NCBI GenBank assembly: GCA_964436815.1
Contig: CAYTER010000012.1
Location: 1-49,325, forward strand
Direction: 5' to 3'
DNA length: 49,325 nucleotides
Source: UBA993 sp964436815
Lineage (GTDB): Bacteria > Bacillota > Dethiobacteria > DTU022
Every line of letters starts with the position of its first letter. Position 1 is the first letter of the stretch. The notes below the pieces were generated by a model. It made no database searches and was not told the origin of the DNA. It worked only from the letters and a program-made list of their open reading frames with translations. Made by a program: the position numbers and the translations under genes. Of the stretch, positions 24,008 through 32,766 are shown one piece after another.

Positions 24008-25081
24008 TTACTCGTTAACTATTTTATCCTGTTGCTGCCAGCGAGACCAGGTTGGTGAATCAAGGTTCTCCCCGCGATTAAAAGCTGTTCCGCCGACAGC
24101 GGCCAGCTTGGGGCGGAAGTTCTGCTGGGCAGCCCTGAAACCGGTGGCAATTACCGTTACCCGCACCTGATCTTTAAAGTTATCATCAATTACCGAGCCG
24201 AATATGATATTGGCTTCAGGATCGGCATAATTGGAAACAATGTTCGCCGCCTCTTCAATTTCATAGAGGCTGATGTCCGAGCCGCCGGTAATGTTGATCA
24301 AGACTCCCTTGGCCCCTTCGATAGATATTTCAAGCAACGGACTGCTGGTAGCGGCCTTTGCCGCTTCGGCAGCGCGATTTTCCCCGCTGCCCTGCCCGAC
24401 ACCCATCAGGGCAGGACCGGTTTCGGCCATGATCGTCCGCACATCGGCAAAGTCAAGGTTGATCAAACCGGGAACGGCAATCAGGTCTGATATACCTTGT
24501 ACGCCCTGGCGCAGGACATCGTCAGCCACCCGGAAAGCTTCAAGCAGCGGCGTTTTCTTTTCAACGATTTGCAGCAACCGGTCGTTGGGAATTGTTATTA
24601 AGGTATCGACCTTCTCTTTTAAGACGGTCATCCCTTCTTCCGCTTGCTGTTTACGCTTGTTACCTTCAAAGCTGAAGGGTTTGGTTACCACCCCGACGGT
24701 AAGAGCGCCCAGTTTGCGGGCAACTTCTGCCACCACCGGAGCAGCTCCGGTTCCGGTTCCGCCGCCCATACCGGCGGTTACAAAGACCATATCGGCCCCT
24801 TTTAGCATTGCTTCGATGGAGTCGCGGCTTTCTTCAGCTGCTTTACGCCCGATTTCCGGATTTGCTCCGGCTCCGAGCCCCTTGGTCAGCTGTTCGCCGA
24901 TCTGAATTTTAGTTGCAGCATTAGCCAGATACAAGGCCTGAGCATCTGTATTAACGGCGCAGAAATCGACTCCCTTAAGGCCGGCGGCAATCATCCTGTT
25001 CACCGCGTTGCTGCCGCCCCCGCCAATTCCAACCACCTTGATAGAAGCAAACTGTTCCATTTCAATGTCAAACTCGATCAT
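24008..25081 (-). CDS. ftsZ: Cell division protein FtsZ
   Basis: FtsZ is the tubulin-like GTPase that forms the cytokinetic ring. The 357-residue protein has GIGGGGSNAVNRM (18-30), the tubulin signature GGGTGTG (106-112), and the T7 synergy loop NLDFADV. The GTPase body is complete up to about residue 316. The C-terminal linker is short (about 20 residues) and the conserved C-terminal peptide, usually close to LDIPTFLR, reads LDSPTWSRW (340-348) followed by QQQDKIVNE, a clear departure. ATG start with a strong GGGAGGTG six bases upstream. It is the last gene of the dcw cluster, 30 bases after ftsA. The usual downstream spoIIGA-sigE-sigG genes are absent. Confidence 0.98.
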   Translation of the reverse strand: MIEFDIEMEQFASIKVVGIGGGGSNAVNRMIAAGLKGVDFCAVNTDAQALYLANAATKIQIGEQLTKGLGAGANPEIGRKAAEESRDSIEAMLKGADMVFVTAGMGGGTGTGAAPVVAEVARKLGALTVGVVTKPFSFEGNKRKQQAEEGMTVLKEKVDTLITIPNDRLLQIVEKKTPLLEAFRVADDVLRQGVQGISDLIAVPGLINLDFADVRTIMAETGPALMGVGQGSGENRAAEAAKAATSSPLLEISIEGAKGVLINITGGSDISLYEIEEAANIVSNYADPEANIIFGSVIDDNFKDQVRVTVIATGFRAAQQNFRPKLAAVGGTAFNRGENLDSPTWSRWQQQDKIVNE

Positions 25082-25111
25082 TTAAAGCACCTCCCATAAA
25101 TGGTCTGCTTT

Positions 25112-26344
25112 TTATTCAATAATATCGGTCATCCAGTCTTTTAAGCGCTGCCAGAAACCCGGACCCTGCCTTCTTGCCGGCTTACCCTTTTCAGAGTTAT
25201 ACATCCGGGGCTGATTACGCTGTGCATAATATAACAGGCCAATCACTGTCGAATAGATGGGGTTTTGAATACCGACCACATTAAAATCGGCTACCCGGAC
25301 CTGATCGCTCTCAAAATACTGGCGGGCAACCTCAAGAATCCCGTTCATTGAGGAAACCCCTCCGCGCAGAACAACCCCGGCCGGTGGCAAATATGGCCAG
25401 CCTAGTTTAACCATTTCTTCTCTGGTGATCTGTAAAATCTCCTGGACCCTCGGCTCGATAAATCCAGTGAGCTCTCTTTCCGACACCAGCCTGAGCTCAT
25501 TGCTGCCTACTGTCTTGATTTCTATTTTCGGCTCGCTTTCCGCATTGGTCAGCAGTGCAGAACCGTGTTCACGTTTTAGTTCTTCGGCCTTAAAGTGGTT
25601 AATCCGCAGGCCGGCCGCCAGATCGGTGGTAATGTGATCCCCGCCAAGCGGCACAACTCCCATTTTCTGTAACTTTCCATGCTGAAAAAGGGATATTTCG
25701 GTTGTTCCCGCCCCGATATCAACCAGAAAAACACCTAAATCTTTTTCATCAGGTGACAGGGAGATCTCCGAATTGGCCAGCGACTGCAGGATCAGGCCCC
25801 TGATGTTAATTCCTGCCTTATTCACACAACGCAGAAGGTTATGGAGTGAAGTGATCAGGCTGGTAACCACCAGGGCATCAACTTCTAATCTGACTCCAAG
25901 CATCCCCAGGGGGTCCCGAATTCCGTCAAAACCGTCGACAATAAATTCCCGGGGGATAACATCGACGATTTCACGATCCAGGGTCAGGGCAACAACTCTC
26001 GCCGCCTGCATTACCCGTTCAATATCTTCTTCCCTAATCTCGCGATTATCACCGCTCACAGCCACTACGCCGCGATTGCTGATCAGTTCGATATTTAACC
26101 CCTTTAGCCCGACGTAAGCCGAATCAATTTTTAAACCGGCCATTCTTTCGGCTTCTTCTACCGCAGTGGCAATCGCTTCAACCGTTTTATCAAGGTCTAC
26201 GATAACCCCCTTACGTACACCATCGGAAGGGCTGAGACCTAAGCCAATAATGCTGACAGTTCCATCCGGACGGGGCTCGCCGAGCCCAACCCTGACCTCT
26301 GCCGTACCAACATCGATTCCCACGAGGTAGTTTCTTTTGATCAC
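25112..26344 (-). CDS. ftsA: Cell division protein FtsA
   Basis: FtsA is an actin-fold protein that tethers FtsZ filaments to the membrane. The 410-residue protein starts with VGIDVGTAEVRVGLGE (phosphate-1 loop), contains the SHS2 1C domain (about 85-165), DIGAGTTEISLF (phosphate-2) and LRGGVSSMNGI (adenosine loop). It ends in an amphipathic helix, FWQRLKDWMTDIIE, the membrane-targeting sequence. GTG start with AAGGGGG eight bases upstream. A weak promoter may lie in the 87-base gap after ftsQ. With sepF missing from its usual place, FtsA may be the main FtsZ membrane anchor here. Confidence 0.96.
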   Translation of the reverse strand: MIKRNYLVGIDVGTAEVRVGLGEPRPDGTVSIIGLGLSPSDGVRKGVIVDLDKTVEAIATAVEEAERMAGLKIDSAYVGLKGLNIELISNRGVVAVSGDNREIREEDIERVMQAARVVALTLDREIVDVIPREFIVDGFDGIRDPLGMLGVRLEVDALVVTSLITSLHNLLRCVNKAGINIRGLILQSLANSEISLSPDEKDLGVFLVDIGAGTTEISLFQHGKLQKMGVVPLGGDHITTDLAAGLRINHFKAEELKREHGSALLTNAESEPKIEIKTVGSNELRLVSERELTGFIEPRVQEILQITREEMVKLGWPYLPPAGVVLRGGVSSMNGILEVARQYFESDQVRVADFNVVGIQNPIYSTVIGLLYYAQRNQPRMYNSEKGKPARRQGPGFWQRLKDWMTDIIE

Positions 26345-26389
26345 TGTAAAACCCCCTTACCCTTCCAAACATGGTGACGCTTTCGCAGA

Positions 26390-26418
26390 TTTCTAAATAC
26401 TTCTACACATCGCAACAA
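26390..26418 (-). promoter_or_regulatory. Weak candidate promoter before ftsA
   Basis: Minus-strand TTGTTG (26413-26418) and TAGAAA (26390-26395) with a 17-base spacer in the 87-base ftsQ-ftsA gap. Both hexamers are imperfect, so this is tentative; ftsA-ftsZ often have extra promoters at this place. Confidence 0.3.
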
Positions 26419-26431
26419 TTTCCTTTTACCC

Positions 26432-27223
26432 CTACGGCTCCACCCCCTTCTCTTTGATCATCACATTTCCGGCTACAATCAGGCGACTGCCGGAACGGAC
26501 ATCCAGTTTAATTTTTCCAGTTTCCGGTAAAAAAGGCAGACTCCTCTCAACCAGCAAAAGTTTCTGACTCATGTTGGAACTGTCGCCCAGCCAGACTTCC
26601 ATCTGCTGATCGGTGTGCACTATAAGGTTATAGTTACTGCTCAAGTCAAGCGAATCCAGCTCCGCAAAATCAGCTCCACCCCAGGCCTTAAAAAACTCCT
26701 GTAAAACCTTCGCCCTGGCAGGGCAATTAAGCGGCATTCCCGGTGCGATAATTCCACCGTCAAGGCCTGTTATCAGGGGATACCCGGGATTCTTATCTGC
26801 TGTAAAATCAAAACAGACAGTATTTTTATCAATCAGCCAGTAACCGTCAGCAGTCATGATCGTCGCGACAGGAGTCCGCTCGTCAATCTTAATCGTCACA
26901 GTCCCGGGCAGATCGCGCTTGATAGCCACTGTTTCCAGTTGCGGGTACTGTTTTTTAATCAGCTCGACTGCCTTTTTCTCCCTTAAAAAGAATATGTTGC
27001 GTGCATCGGCAGCACCGGATGCCTTTATTATTTCGGCTGCCGGAACATTGCTGTCACCGGTTACCCTGATTTCGGTAATGGTAAAATAGGTTTCTGCATA
27101 CATGGCCAGGATCAGTAAGCCGGCCAGCAGGGTAAGCCTGAAAAGATAGCGAAGGGCTTTTTTCCAGCCGGAAATCCCGCGTCGGTTAGTTGAAGTTCTC
27201 ATGCGCTCACGACTCCGCTTCAA
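26432..27223 (-). CDS. ftsQ: Cell division protein FtsQ/DivIB
   Basis: Bitopic division protein that joins the FtsL-FtsB/DivIC subcomplex and controls activation of septal wall synthesis. The 263-residue protein has a very basic cytoplasmic N-terminus (1-27), one transmembrane helix (about 28-48), a POTRA domain beginning FTITEIRVTGDSNVPAAEII, and a beta domain (about 120-245). The start is TTG 27223, eight bases after AGGGG and overlapping the murB stop by four bases (TTGA). A later ATG would remove part of the basic N-terminus. Family membership is clear from the POTRA region and the gene order murB-ftsQ-ftsA. Confidence 0.9.
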   Translation of the reverse strand: MKRSRERMRTSTNRRGISGWKKALRYLFRLTLLAGLLILAMYAETYFTITEIRVTGDSNVPAAEIIKASGAADARNIFFLREKKAVELIKKQYPQLETVAIKRDLPGTVTIKIDERTPVATIMTADGYWLIDKNTVCFDFTADKNPGYPLITGLDGGIIAPGMPLNCPARAKVLQEFFKAWGGADFAELDSLDLSSNYNLIVHTDQQMEVWLGDSSNMSQKLLLVERSLPFLPETGKIKLDVRSGSRLIVAGNVMIKEKGVEP

Positions 27224-28125
27224 CTTTTTAGCCCCTCTCCAACAATTTTTACTTCCGGTTTCAGTTCCATTCCATATTTTTCCATGACCAGGGCTTGGAC
27301 TGTTTCAATCAGCTTTAATACATCTGCTGCGGACGCACCACCCCGGTTAACAATAAAGTTGGCGTGTTGATTCGATACTTCGGCTCCGCCAATACGCATG
27401 CCCTTTGCTCCGGCCTGTTCAATAATTAATCCGGCAGGCTGATCCGGCAGGTTGCGAAATACCGAACCGGCACTTGGCAAATTTGGATGACGGCGGCGGC
27501 GCTCAGCGAGAAAATATTCGATCAGTCGCTTCGCTTCAGCCTGATCGCCTTTCTGCAATTCGAGCTCAATCTCGTATACAACGCCCTTGCCAACCAGGTT
27601 GCTGTTACGGTAGCCGAACGACAGATCGTTACGTTTCATTTCAACCGGTTTGCCGTCAGGAGAAACAAGCCTGACCGCACCCACTTTTCCTCCGATATAA
27701 CCGCCAAAAGCACCGGCATTCATAATAACCGCGCCACCAAGAGAACCGGGAATCCCAACGGTAAATTCGAGACCGATCAACGATTCCTCAGCTGCTGTAA
27801 AAGCCAGCAGGGTCATTGGAGTGCCTGCTCCGGCTACCAGTTTTTCACCCTCCGGCTTAACATAGGAAAATGCTGAACCGATATTGATTACCAGGCCCCT
27901 GATGCCACCGTCCAGCACCAACAGGTTAGTGCCATTGCCGATTACATAATAGGGCAGGTTATATTCGGAACAGGCAGATAAAATTTCGATCAGCTCACTT
28001 AACCCGGAAGGACAGACATAATAATCTGCCGGGCCGCCAACCTGCCAGGAAGTATGCTCAGACATCGGCTCATCAACTTTCAGGCCGTTAACCAGCTTGT
28101 GGCCGAGAAGATCAACAATACTCAT
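27220..28125 (-). CDS. murB: UDP-N-acetylenolpyruvoylglucosamine reductase
   Basis: MurB is the FAD/NADPH enzyme that reduces UDP-GlcNAc-enolpyruvate to UDP-MurNAc. The 301-residue protein has TSWQVGGPAD (25-34), NGTNLLV (64-70), GIPGSLGGAVIMNAGA (124-139), GYRNS (171-175), the proton-donating serine S221 in PSAGSVFRN, and the C-terminal catalytic Glu (E297 in VGEG). It is a type II MurB (B. subtilis-like). ATG start after GGAGGTGG, overlapping murG by four bases (ATGA). The usual neighbour murC, whose product uses MurB's product, is not present here. Confidence 0.97.
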   Translation of the reverse strand: MSIVDLLGHKLVNGLKVDEPMSEHTSWQVGGPADYYVCPSGLSELIEILSACSEYNLPYYVIGNGTNLLVLDGGIRGLVINIGSAFSYVKPEGEKLVAGAGTPMTLLAFTAAEESLIGLEFTVGIPGSLGGAVIMNAGAFGGYIGGKVGAVRLVSPDGKPVEMKRNDLSFGYRNSNLVGKGVVYEIELELQKGDQAEAKRLIEYFLAERRRRHPNLPSAGSVFRNLPDQPAGLIIEQAGAKGMRIGGAEVSNQHANFIVNRGGASAADVLKLIETVQALVMEKYGMELKPEVKIVGEGLKS

Positions 28126-29210
28126 GATGCCACCTCCTCCAGGGAGCGGTAAAGCCTCTCTGCGGCGTCTACAACCCCCAAAGCTCTGCTTTTTTGCTTC
28201 ATCCCGGCCCTGAGATCCGGTTTGCCGGATATCCTGTTGATCTCTCTCTCAAGCCGATCCCGGTTAAAATCCTTTTCCTCAATTAATATTGCTGCACCGA
28301 CATCCGCCAGGATCCGGGCATTGAAATACTGGTGGTTATTAACCACATTCGGCGAAGGCACTAAAATCGCCGGTAACCCCAAAGCTGTCAGCTCAGCCAG
28401 GGTGGTTGCACCACTGCGGGTAATAGCCAGATCTGCAGCTGCCAAAGCTTCCGGCATCCGGTCCAGGTAAGGAAATAGTTTTACCTGACCGGGCAGCGGG
28501 TCTAGTTTTCCGCTAATCTCTTTAAAATATAGATCCCCGGTTACAAAAATAACCGTCAGATCTTCCGGCAAATTAGTATGCAAAAGGTATTCACTGACCA
28601 CTTCATTTACTTTTAAAGCGCCTCGGCTGCCGCTAAAAACGAGGATAACGAGCCGGTTTTCATCCAGCTCCAGATACCGGCACCCCTCACTGCGGGTATA
28701 TTTGGCGACTTCGGAAGAACGAGGATTACCGGTATGTTCAACCCTGCTGCAGCGGGGCATTTTCTTTCCAGTCTCAACAAAAGAAACGCATACCCTGCTG
28801 ACAAAAGGCGCCAGCAACCGGTTGGCCAATCCTGGCAGGGCATTTTGTTCATGTATAACTACCGGCACCCTCATTATCAGAGCAGCTACCACCAGCGGGG
28901 CAGCTACAAACCCCCCGGTACCGAGAATTACATCAGGCTTATAATCATTGATAATAGTGCAAGCCTGAGCGATCCCTTTAAAAAAGCTGTTGAGGAACAA
29001 GCCGATCTGCCTGAAACTGCGCTGAAAACCACTGGCCGGAATTGTAGCCAATTTAAAACCGGAAGAAGGGATAATTTTCTGCTCCAGACCTGCAGCGCTC
29101 CCGACAAAGAGGATTTCATTGTCCTTTTTGACTGCCAGCGCGTATCTGGCCAGCGCCAGACCGGGGTAAATGTGCCCGCCTGTTCCTCCTCCGCCGATAA
29201 TCAATCTCAT
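28122..29210 (-). CDS. murG: UDP-N-acetylglucosamine--N-acetylmuramyl-(pentapeptide) pyrophosphoryl-undecaprenol N-acetylglucosamine transferase
   Basis: MurG adds GlcNAc to lipid I to form lipid II on the inner face of the membrane. The 362-residue GT-B protein has the N-terminal GGGTGGHIYP loop (from G7), VILGTGGFVAAP, HEQNALPGLANR, and the C-terminal nucleotide-sugar motif ADLAITRSGATTLAEL. Full length. ATG start, overlapping the ftsW stop by four bases (ATGA). Confidence 0.98.
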   Translation of the reverse strand: MRLIIGGGGTGGHIYPGLALARYALAVKKDNEILFVGSAAGLEQKIIPSSGFKLATIPASGFQRSFRQIGLFLNSFFKGIAQACTIINDYKPDVILGTGGFVAAPLVVAALIMRVPVVIHEQNALPGLANRLLAPFVSRVCVSFVETGKKMPRCSRVEHTGNPRSSEVAKYTRSEGCRYLELDENRLVILVFSGSRGALKVNEVVSEYLLHTNLPEDLTVIFVTGDLYFKEISGKLDPLPGQVKLFPYLDRMPEALAAADLAITRSGATTLAELTALGLPAILVPSPNVVNNHQYFNARILADVGAAILIEEKDFNRDRLEREINRISGKPDLRAGMKQKSRALGVVDAAERLYRSLEEVAS

Positions 29211-30343
29211 CGCGCTGCCCTCCCGTTCAGGAAACTTTCTTCCCGTGTGTGCCGCGAAATGTTCAGCAATATACCGATCGATATCAGCGTAAAGAACACT
29301 GAACTTCCGCCGGCGCTGATCAGCGGCAGATTAATACCAGTAACCGGCAGTGAGGCCGTGACAACGGCAATATTGATTAAGACCTGAAGCCCGAAAACAA
29401 AAGTCAGACCGGCTGCCAGTAAACTGCTGAACAGATCCGGAGCCTTGACGGCAATTTGAAATCCGCGCCAGATGATCAACAGATAAAGTAAAATAATGGC
29501 AACAGCGCCTATGAAACCAAGTTCCTCACCGATTACGGCAAATATAAAGTCATTATGCGGCTCAGGCAGATAAAAGAGCTTTTGCCGGCTCTGACCCAAT
29601 CCACTGCCGAAAATATGTCCCGGTCCTAAAGCATAAAGCGATTGAATGATCTGGTAGCCGGAACCGGTCGGATCAGCCCAGGGATCGAAAAAGGTAAAGA
29701 GGCGCTGCACCCGGTATTCCTCCTGCAGAGTAACCCAGGCAACAGGCGGAATTGAAATCAGCGATAAACAGGCCGCTTTTACAACCGGAACACCGGCGCA
29801 AAAAACAACTAAAAATGATCCTGCCAAGACCACTAAAGCCGTTCCCATATCAGGCTGAATCTGGATCAGCACAAAGGCAATAAAGGCGATCGCCAATGGC
29901 AGGATCGTTGCCGTCCAGGTGTGCCTGATATTTAAACTGCGACTGCTCATGTATGCAGCGGTAAAGATTACAAAAGCCATTTTACTGAATTCAGAAGGCT
30001 GTACTATAACCGGCCCGAGAGCCAGCCAACGTTGCGCTTCGGTGCCCAGGCTTGTTCCCAGCGGCGAAAAAACCAACCCCAGCAGGACAAAATTCAGCAG
30101 CAGGATCAGCAGTGAAAACCGCTTCAGAACCTGGTAATGAATCTTCGAAAAGACCATTAAACCAAACAGGCCTAAAACGGTCCAGAGAGCCTGGCGTTTC
30201 AGAAAATAGTAAGGATCACCCATGCTTTCGGCGGCCACCACAAAACTGGCGCTGAAAACCATGACCAGGCCAACCGCCAGTAACAAAACGGTAGTGATCA
30301 GCAGTATGCGGTCCGCTTCATGGCTGGCTGGTTTATAGCCCAC
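29207..30343 (-). CDS. ftsW: FtsW/SpoVE-family septal peptidoglycan polymerase (SEDS)
   Basis: SEDS glycosyltransferase that polymerises lipid II at the septum together with a class B PBP. The 378-residue protein has about ten transmembrane segments. Conserved features include LLLAVGLVMVFSAS in TM1, IQPDMGTALV in the large loop, and GINLPLISAGGSSV near the C-terminus. GTG start, ten bases after AAAGGGG, overlapping the murD stop by 11 bases. Only one SEDS gene and one class B PBP gene occur in the cluster, so it more likely serves vegetative division (FtsW) than sporulation (SpoVE); sequence alone does not settle this. Confidence 0.94.
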   Translation of the reverse strand: MGYKPASHEADRILLITTVLLLAVGLVMVFSASFVVAAESMGDPYYFLKRQALWTVLGLFGLMVFSKIHYQVLKRFSLLILLLNFVLLGLVFSPLGTSLGTEAQRWLALGPVIVQPSEFSKMAFVIFTAAYMSSRSLNIRHTWTATILPLAIAFIAFVLIQIQPDMGTALVVLAGSFLVVFCAGVPVVKAACLSLISIPPVAWVTLQEEYRVQRLFTFFDPWADPTGSGYQIIQSLYALGPGHIFGSGLGQSRQKLFYLPEPHNDFIFAVIGEELGFIGAVAIILLYLLIIWRGFQIAVKAPDLFSSLLAAGLTFVFGLQVLINIAVVTASLPVTGINLPLISAGGSSVFFTLISIGILLNISRHTREESFLNGRAAR

Positions 30344-31748
30344 TGTTCTCTGCCCCTTTCAAAGATTTATGTGGCTCCAGGTTGTGAACAAGTTCTTTAA
30401 ATCTCCTGCCCCGCTCTTCATAATCAGTAAACATATCCCAGCTGGCACAGGCCGGTGAAAGTAATACCAGATCACCGGTTCTGGCTTGCCCTTGTGCCAG
30501 GGATACAGCTTCTTCCAGGTTGGCAGCAAATTTATATCGACTGAAACCGGCTTCTTTTACTGCATCAGCCAGTTTTTCTTTTGTTTCACCGAGCAGAATC
30601 ACGAACCGGACTTCAGCGGCAATTACTGCGGCCAGCTCCCTAAAATCGGCGCCCTTTTCCTTGCCTCCGGCAATCAGAATAATGTCTTTGCCAGGGAAAG
30701 AACGCAGTGCTTTTATGGTAGCTCCGGGGTTGGTGCCTTTCGAGTCATTGATATAGATCACGCCATCGATGGTTTTAACCAGCTCCAGCCGGTGTTCGAT
30801 GGCCTGAAACTCACGCAGCACTTTCCCGATTGAAACGAGATCAGCCCCTGCGGCCCAGGCTGCCGTAGAAGCAGCCAGGGCGTTTTCAAGATTATGCTCA
30901 CCGGGCAGGGCGAGTTCCTGCACGGGGCAAATGGGAACAGGATCTTCCGGATCCTTATATAAAGTTATCCAGCCCTGATCAACTCCACAGCCTGCTTTTA
31001 CCGGCCTGCGGCCAAACCAGAGGACTGTTGCCCGGCATCTTTCGGCCAGGCCAGCTACGGCCGGATCATCGGCATTCAGAATCGCATAATCGTTCTTAAC
31101 CTGGTTCTCAAAAATCCTGGCTTTAGCCTTAAAATAGTGCTCCAGCCGGCCATGGTAGTCCAGATGATCTTCGGAAAAATTAAGAAAAAGCGCAATAAAG
31201 GGTCGAAAATCTCTAATATTCTCCAGCTGGAAACTGCTTAACTCCACCACAATCACACCCTGGGCGCTGATCTTGCCGGCCAGGCCGCTGAGTGGATTAC
31301 CGATATTACCGGCGGCTACCACCGGGTCAAACCGGGCTTTGTTAAGCATGGCTTCAACCAGTGCCGTAGAAGTAGTTTTGCCATTAGTTCCTGTTATACC
31401 GATCAGCGGTGTCCTGATAAAATGGTAGGCCAGTTCAATTTCTGAAATAACCGGTATATCGAGCTGTCCGGCCTTTTTAAACAGTTCAAGGGTCGGCGGC
31501 ACACCGGGGCTTTTTATAATTAAAGAAAGTTCCTCCGTAACAAGCTCGGGCGGATTAGAGCCGGTGTATGTTTCGACCGTTGGCAAACGCTTGAGTCTGG
31601 CCAGAGCTTCCTGCAGCTCCTCCGGTTTTTTCTGGTCGGTAACGGTAATCTTAGCAGCGCCGCTTGCCGCCAGCAGTTCAGCCGCAGCAAGACCGCTTCT
31701 GGCCATGCCAATCACTAATACTCTCTGTCCTTTGATCAGATCGATCAA
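30333..31748 (-). CDS. murD: UDP-N-acetylmuramoyl-L-alanine--D-glutamate ligase
   Basis: MurD adds D-glutamate to UDP-MurNAc-L-Ala. The 471-residue Mur ligase has the N-terminal Rossmann domain (VLVIGMARSGLAAAELL), ATP loop GTNGKTT (120-126), a central domain with NFSEDHLDYHG, and the C-terminal motif LLSPACASWDMFTDYEERG characteristic of MurD rather than MurC, E or F. TTG start with GGGGGAG five bases upstream; a 58-base gap separates it from mraY. Slightly longer than the typical 450 residues. Confidence 0.96.
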   Translation of the reverse strand: MIDLIKGQRVLVIGMARSGLAAAELLAASGAAKITVTDQKKPEELQEALARLKRLPTVETYTGSNPPELVTEELSLIIKSPGVPPTLELFKKAGQLDIPVISEIELAYHFIRTPLIGITGTNGKTTSTALVEAMLNKARFDPVVAAGNIGNPLSGLAGKISAQGVIVVELSSFQLENIRDFRPFIALFLNFSEDHLDYHGRLEHYFKAKARIFENQVKNDYAILNADDPAVAGLAERCRATVLWFGRRPVKAGCGVDQGWITLYKDPEDPVPICPVQELALPGEHNLENALAASTAAWAAGADLVSIGKVLREFQAIEHRLELVKTIDGVIYINDSKGTNPGATIKALRSFPGKDIILIAGGKEKGADFRELAAVIAAEVRFVILLGETKEKLADAVKEAGFSRYKFAANLEEAVSLAQGQARTGDLVLLSPACASWDMFTDYEERGRRFKELVHNLEPHKSLKGAENSGL

Positions 31749-31806
31749 AACCGCTCCCCCATTGCAATTGAACTTAATATTCCAGTATTAATCTTTAGCC
31801 TGGCCA

Positions 31807-32766
31807 TCAGGTATAAAACTGCCAGATACCGGTCAGGGCAAAGATTAATCCGGCAAGCCAGAAAACGCTGACTACCCGCCACTCAGACCAGCCTTTCAAC
31901 TCAAAATGATGGTGAAGCGGACTCATCAACAAAATCCTTTTCCCGGTTAACTGAAATGATGCCACCTGCAGGGTTACCGAAAGCGCCTCCAGAACAAATA
32001 CAGCACCGATCACCAGCAATAGAACTTCGGTACCCGTTAATACAGCAACCGCTGCCAAGGCTCCACCCAGGGCAAGTGAACCTACATCACCCATAAAAAG
32101 GCGAGCCGGATGGCGGTTAAAAACCAGGAAACCAAGGCAGGCTCCGACCAGGGCCGCGCAGAAGATCGCGATTGAGATCATCCCGGATTGCAAACTAATA
32201 TAGGCAAATGCCGCCAAAGACAGGGCAGCGGTACCGGCAGCAAGACCATCAATCCCGTCAGTTAAGTTAACGCTGTTGCTGAAACCGGTAATCAGCAGAG
32301 TTACAAATATGGGGTAAAGTAATCCCAGGTTCAGGATCTTATTAAAAAAGGGCAACATCACCAGTGTGGAATAATTACCGGTTATCAATAGCAGAATCAT
32401 GAACAATACCGAGATGATGATCATACCGGCCAGCTTTGATCTGGCTTTTAAGCCCAGAGATTGTTTTTGGCCGATTTTCTTATAATCATCAAGAAAGCCT
32501 AGCAGCCCACAGCCCAGGAATACCGGCATAATTAACCAGAAAGAGAGCGACAGCCCGGTGGCGGCAGCGGTGACAAGGACTGCGGTACTGATAATCACCA
32601 GTCCGCCCATGGTAGGAGTGCCTGCTTTAGCGGAGTGGCGAACCGGTCCATCTTCCCTGATTTGCTGTCCAAACTGCAGCACTTCCATGCGCCTGATGTA
32701 AAAGGGGTAGACTATCACCGAGAGCAGGAATGCTGACAGCAGCGCTATCAGGATTTTAGCCGCCAT
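31807..32766 (-). CDS. mraY: Phospho-N-acetylmuramoyl-pentapeptide transferase
   Basis: MraY transfers phospho-MurNAc-pentapeptide to undecaprenyl phosphate, forming lipid I. The 319-residue protein has ten predicted transmembrane helices, the KAGTPTMGG motif near residue 48, the catalytic-loop sequences FLDDYKKI and NLTDGIDGLAAG, and the C-terminal PLHHHFELKGW. ATG start, overlapping the murF stop by one base (TAATG). Full length. Confidence 0.97.
   Translation of the reverse strand: MAAKILIALLSAFLLSVIVYPFYIRRMEVLQFGQQIREDGPVRHSAKAGTPTMGGLVIISTAVLVTAAATGLSLSFWLIMPVFLGCGLLGFLDDYKKIGQKQSLGLKARSKLAGMIIISVLFMILLLITGNYSTLVMLPFFNKILNLGLLYPIFVTLLITGFSNSVNLTDGIDGLAAGTAALSLAAFAYISLQSGMISIAIFCAALVGACLGFLVFNRHPARLFMGDVGSLALGGALAAVAVLTGTEVLLLVIGAVFVLEALSVTLQVASFQLTGKRILLMSPLHHHFELKGWSEWRVVSVFWLAGLIFALTGIWQFYT

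Noticed and set aside
24273..24905. 210-codon plus-strand ORF opposite ftsZ
   Set aside because: Ser/Pro/Arg-rich composition is that of the antisense frame of a real gene; FtsZ on the other strand is certain.
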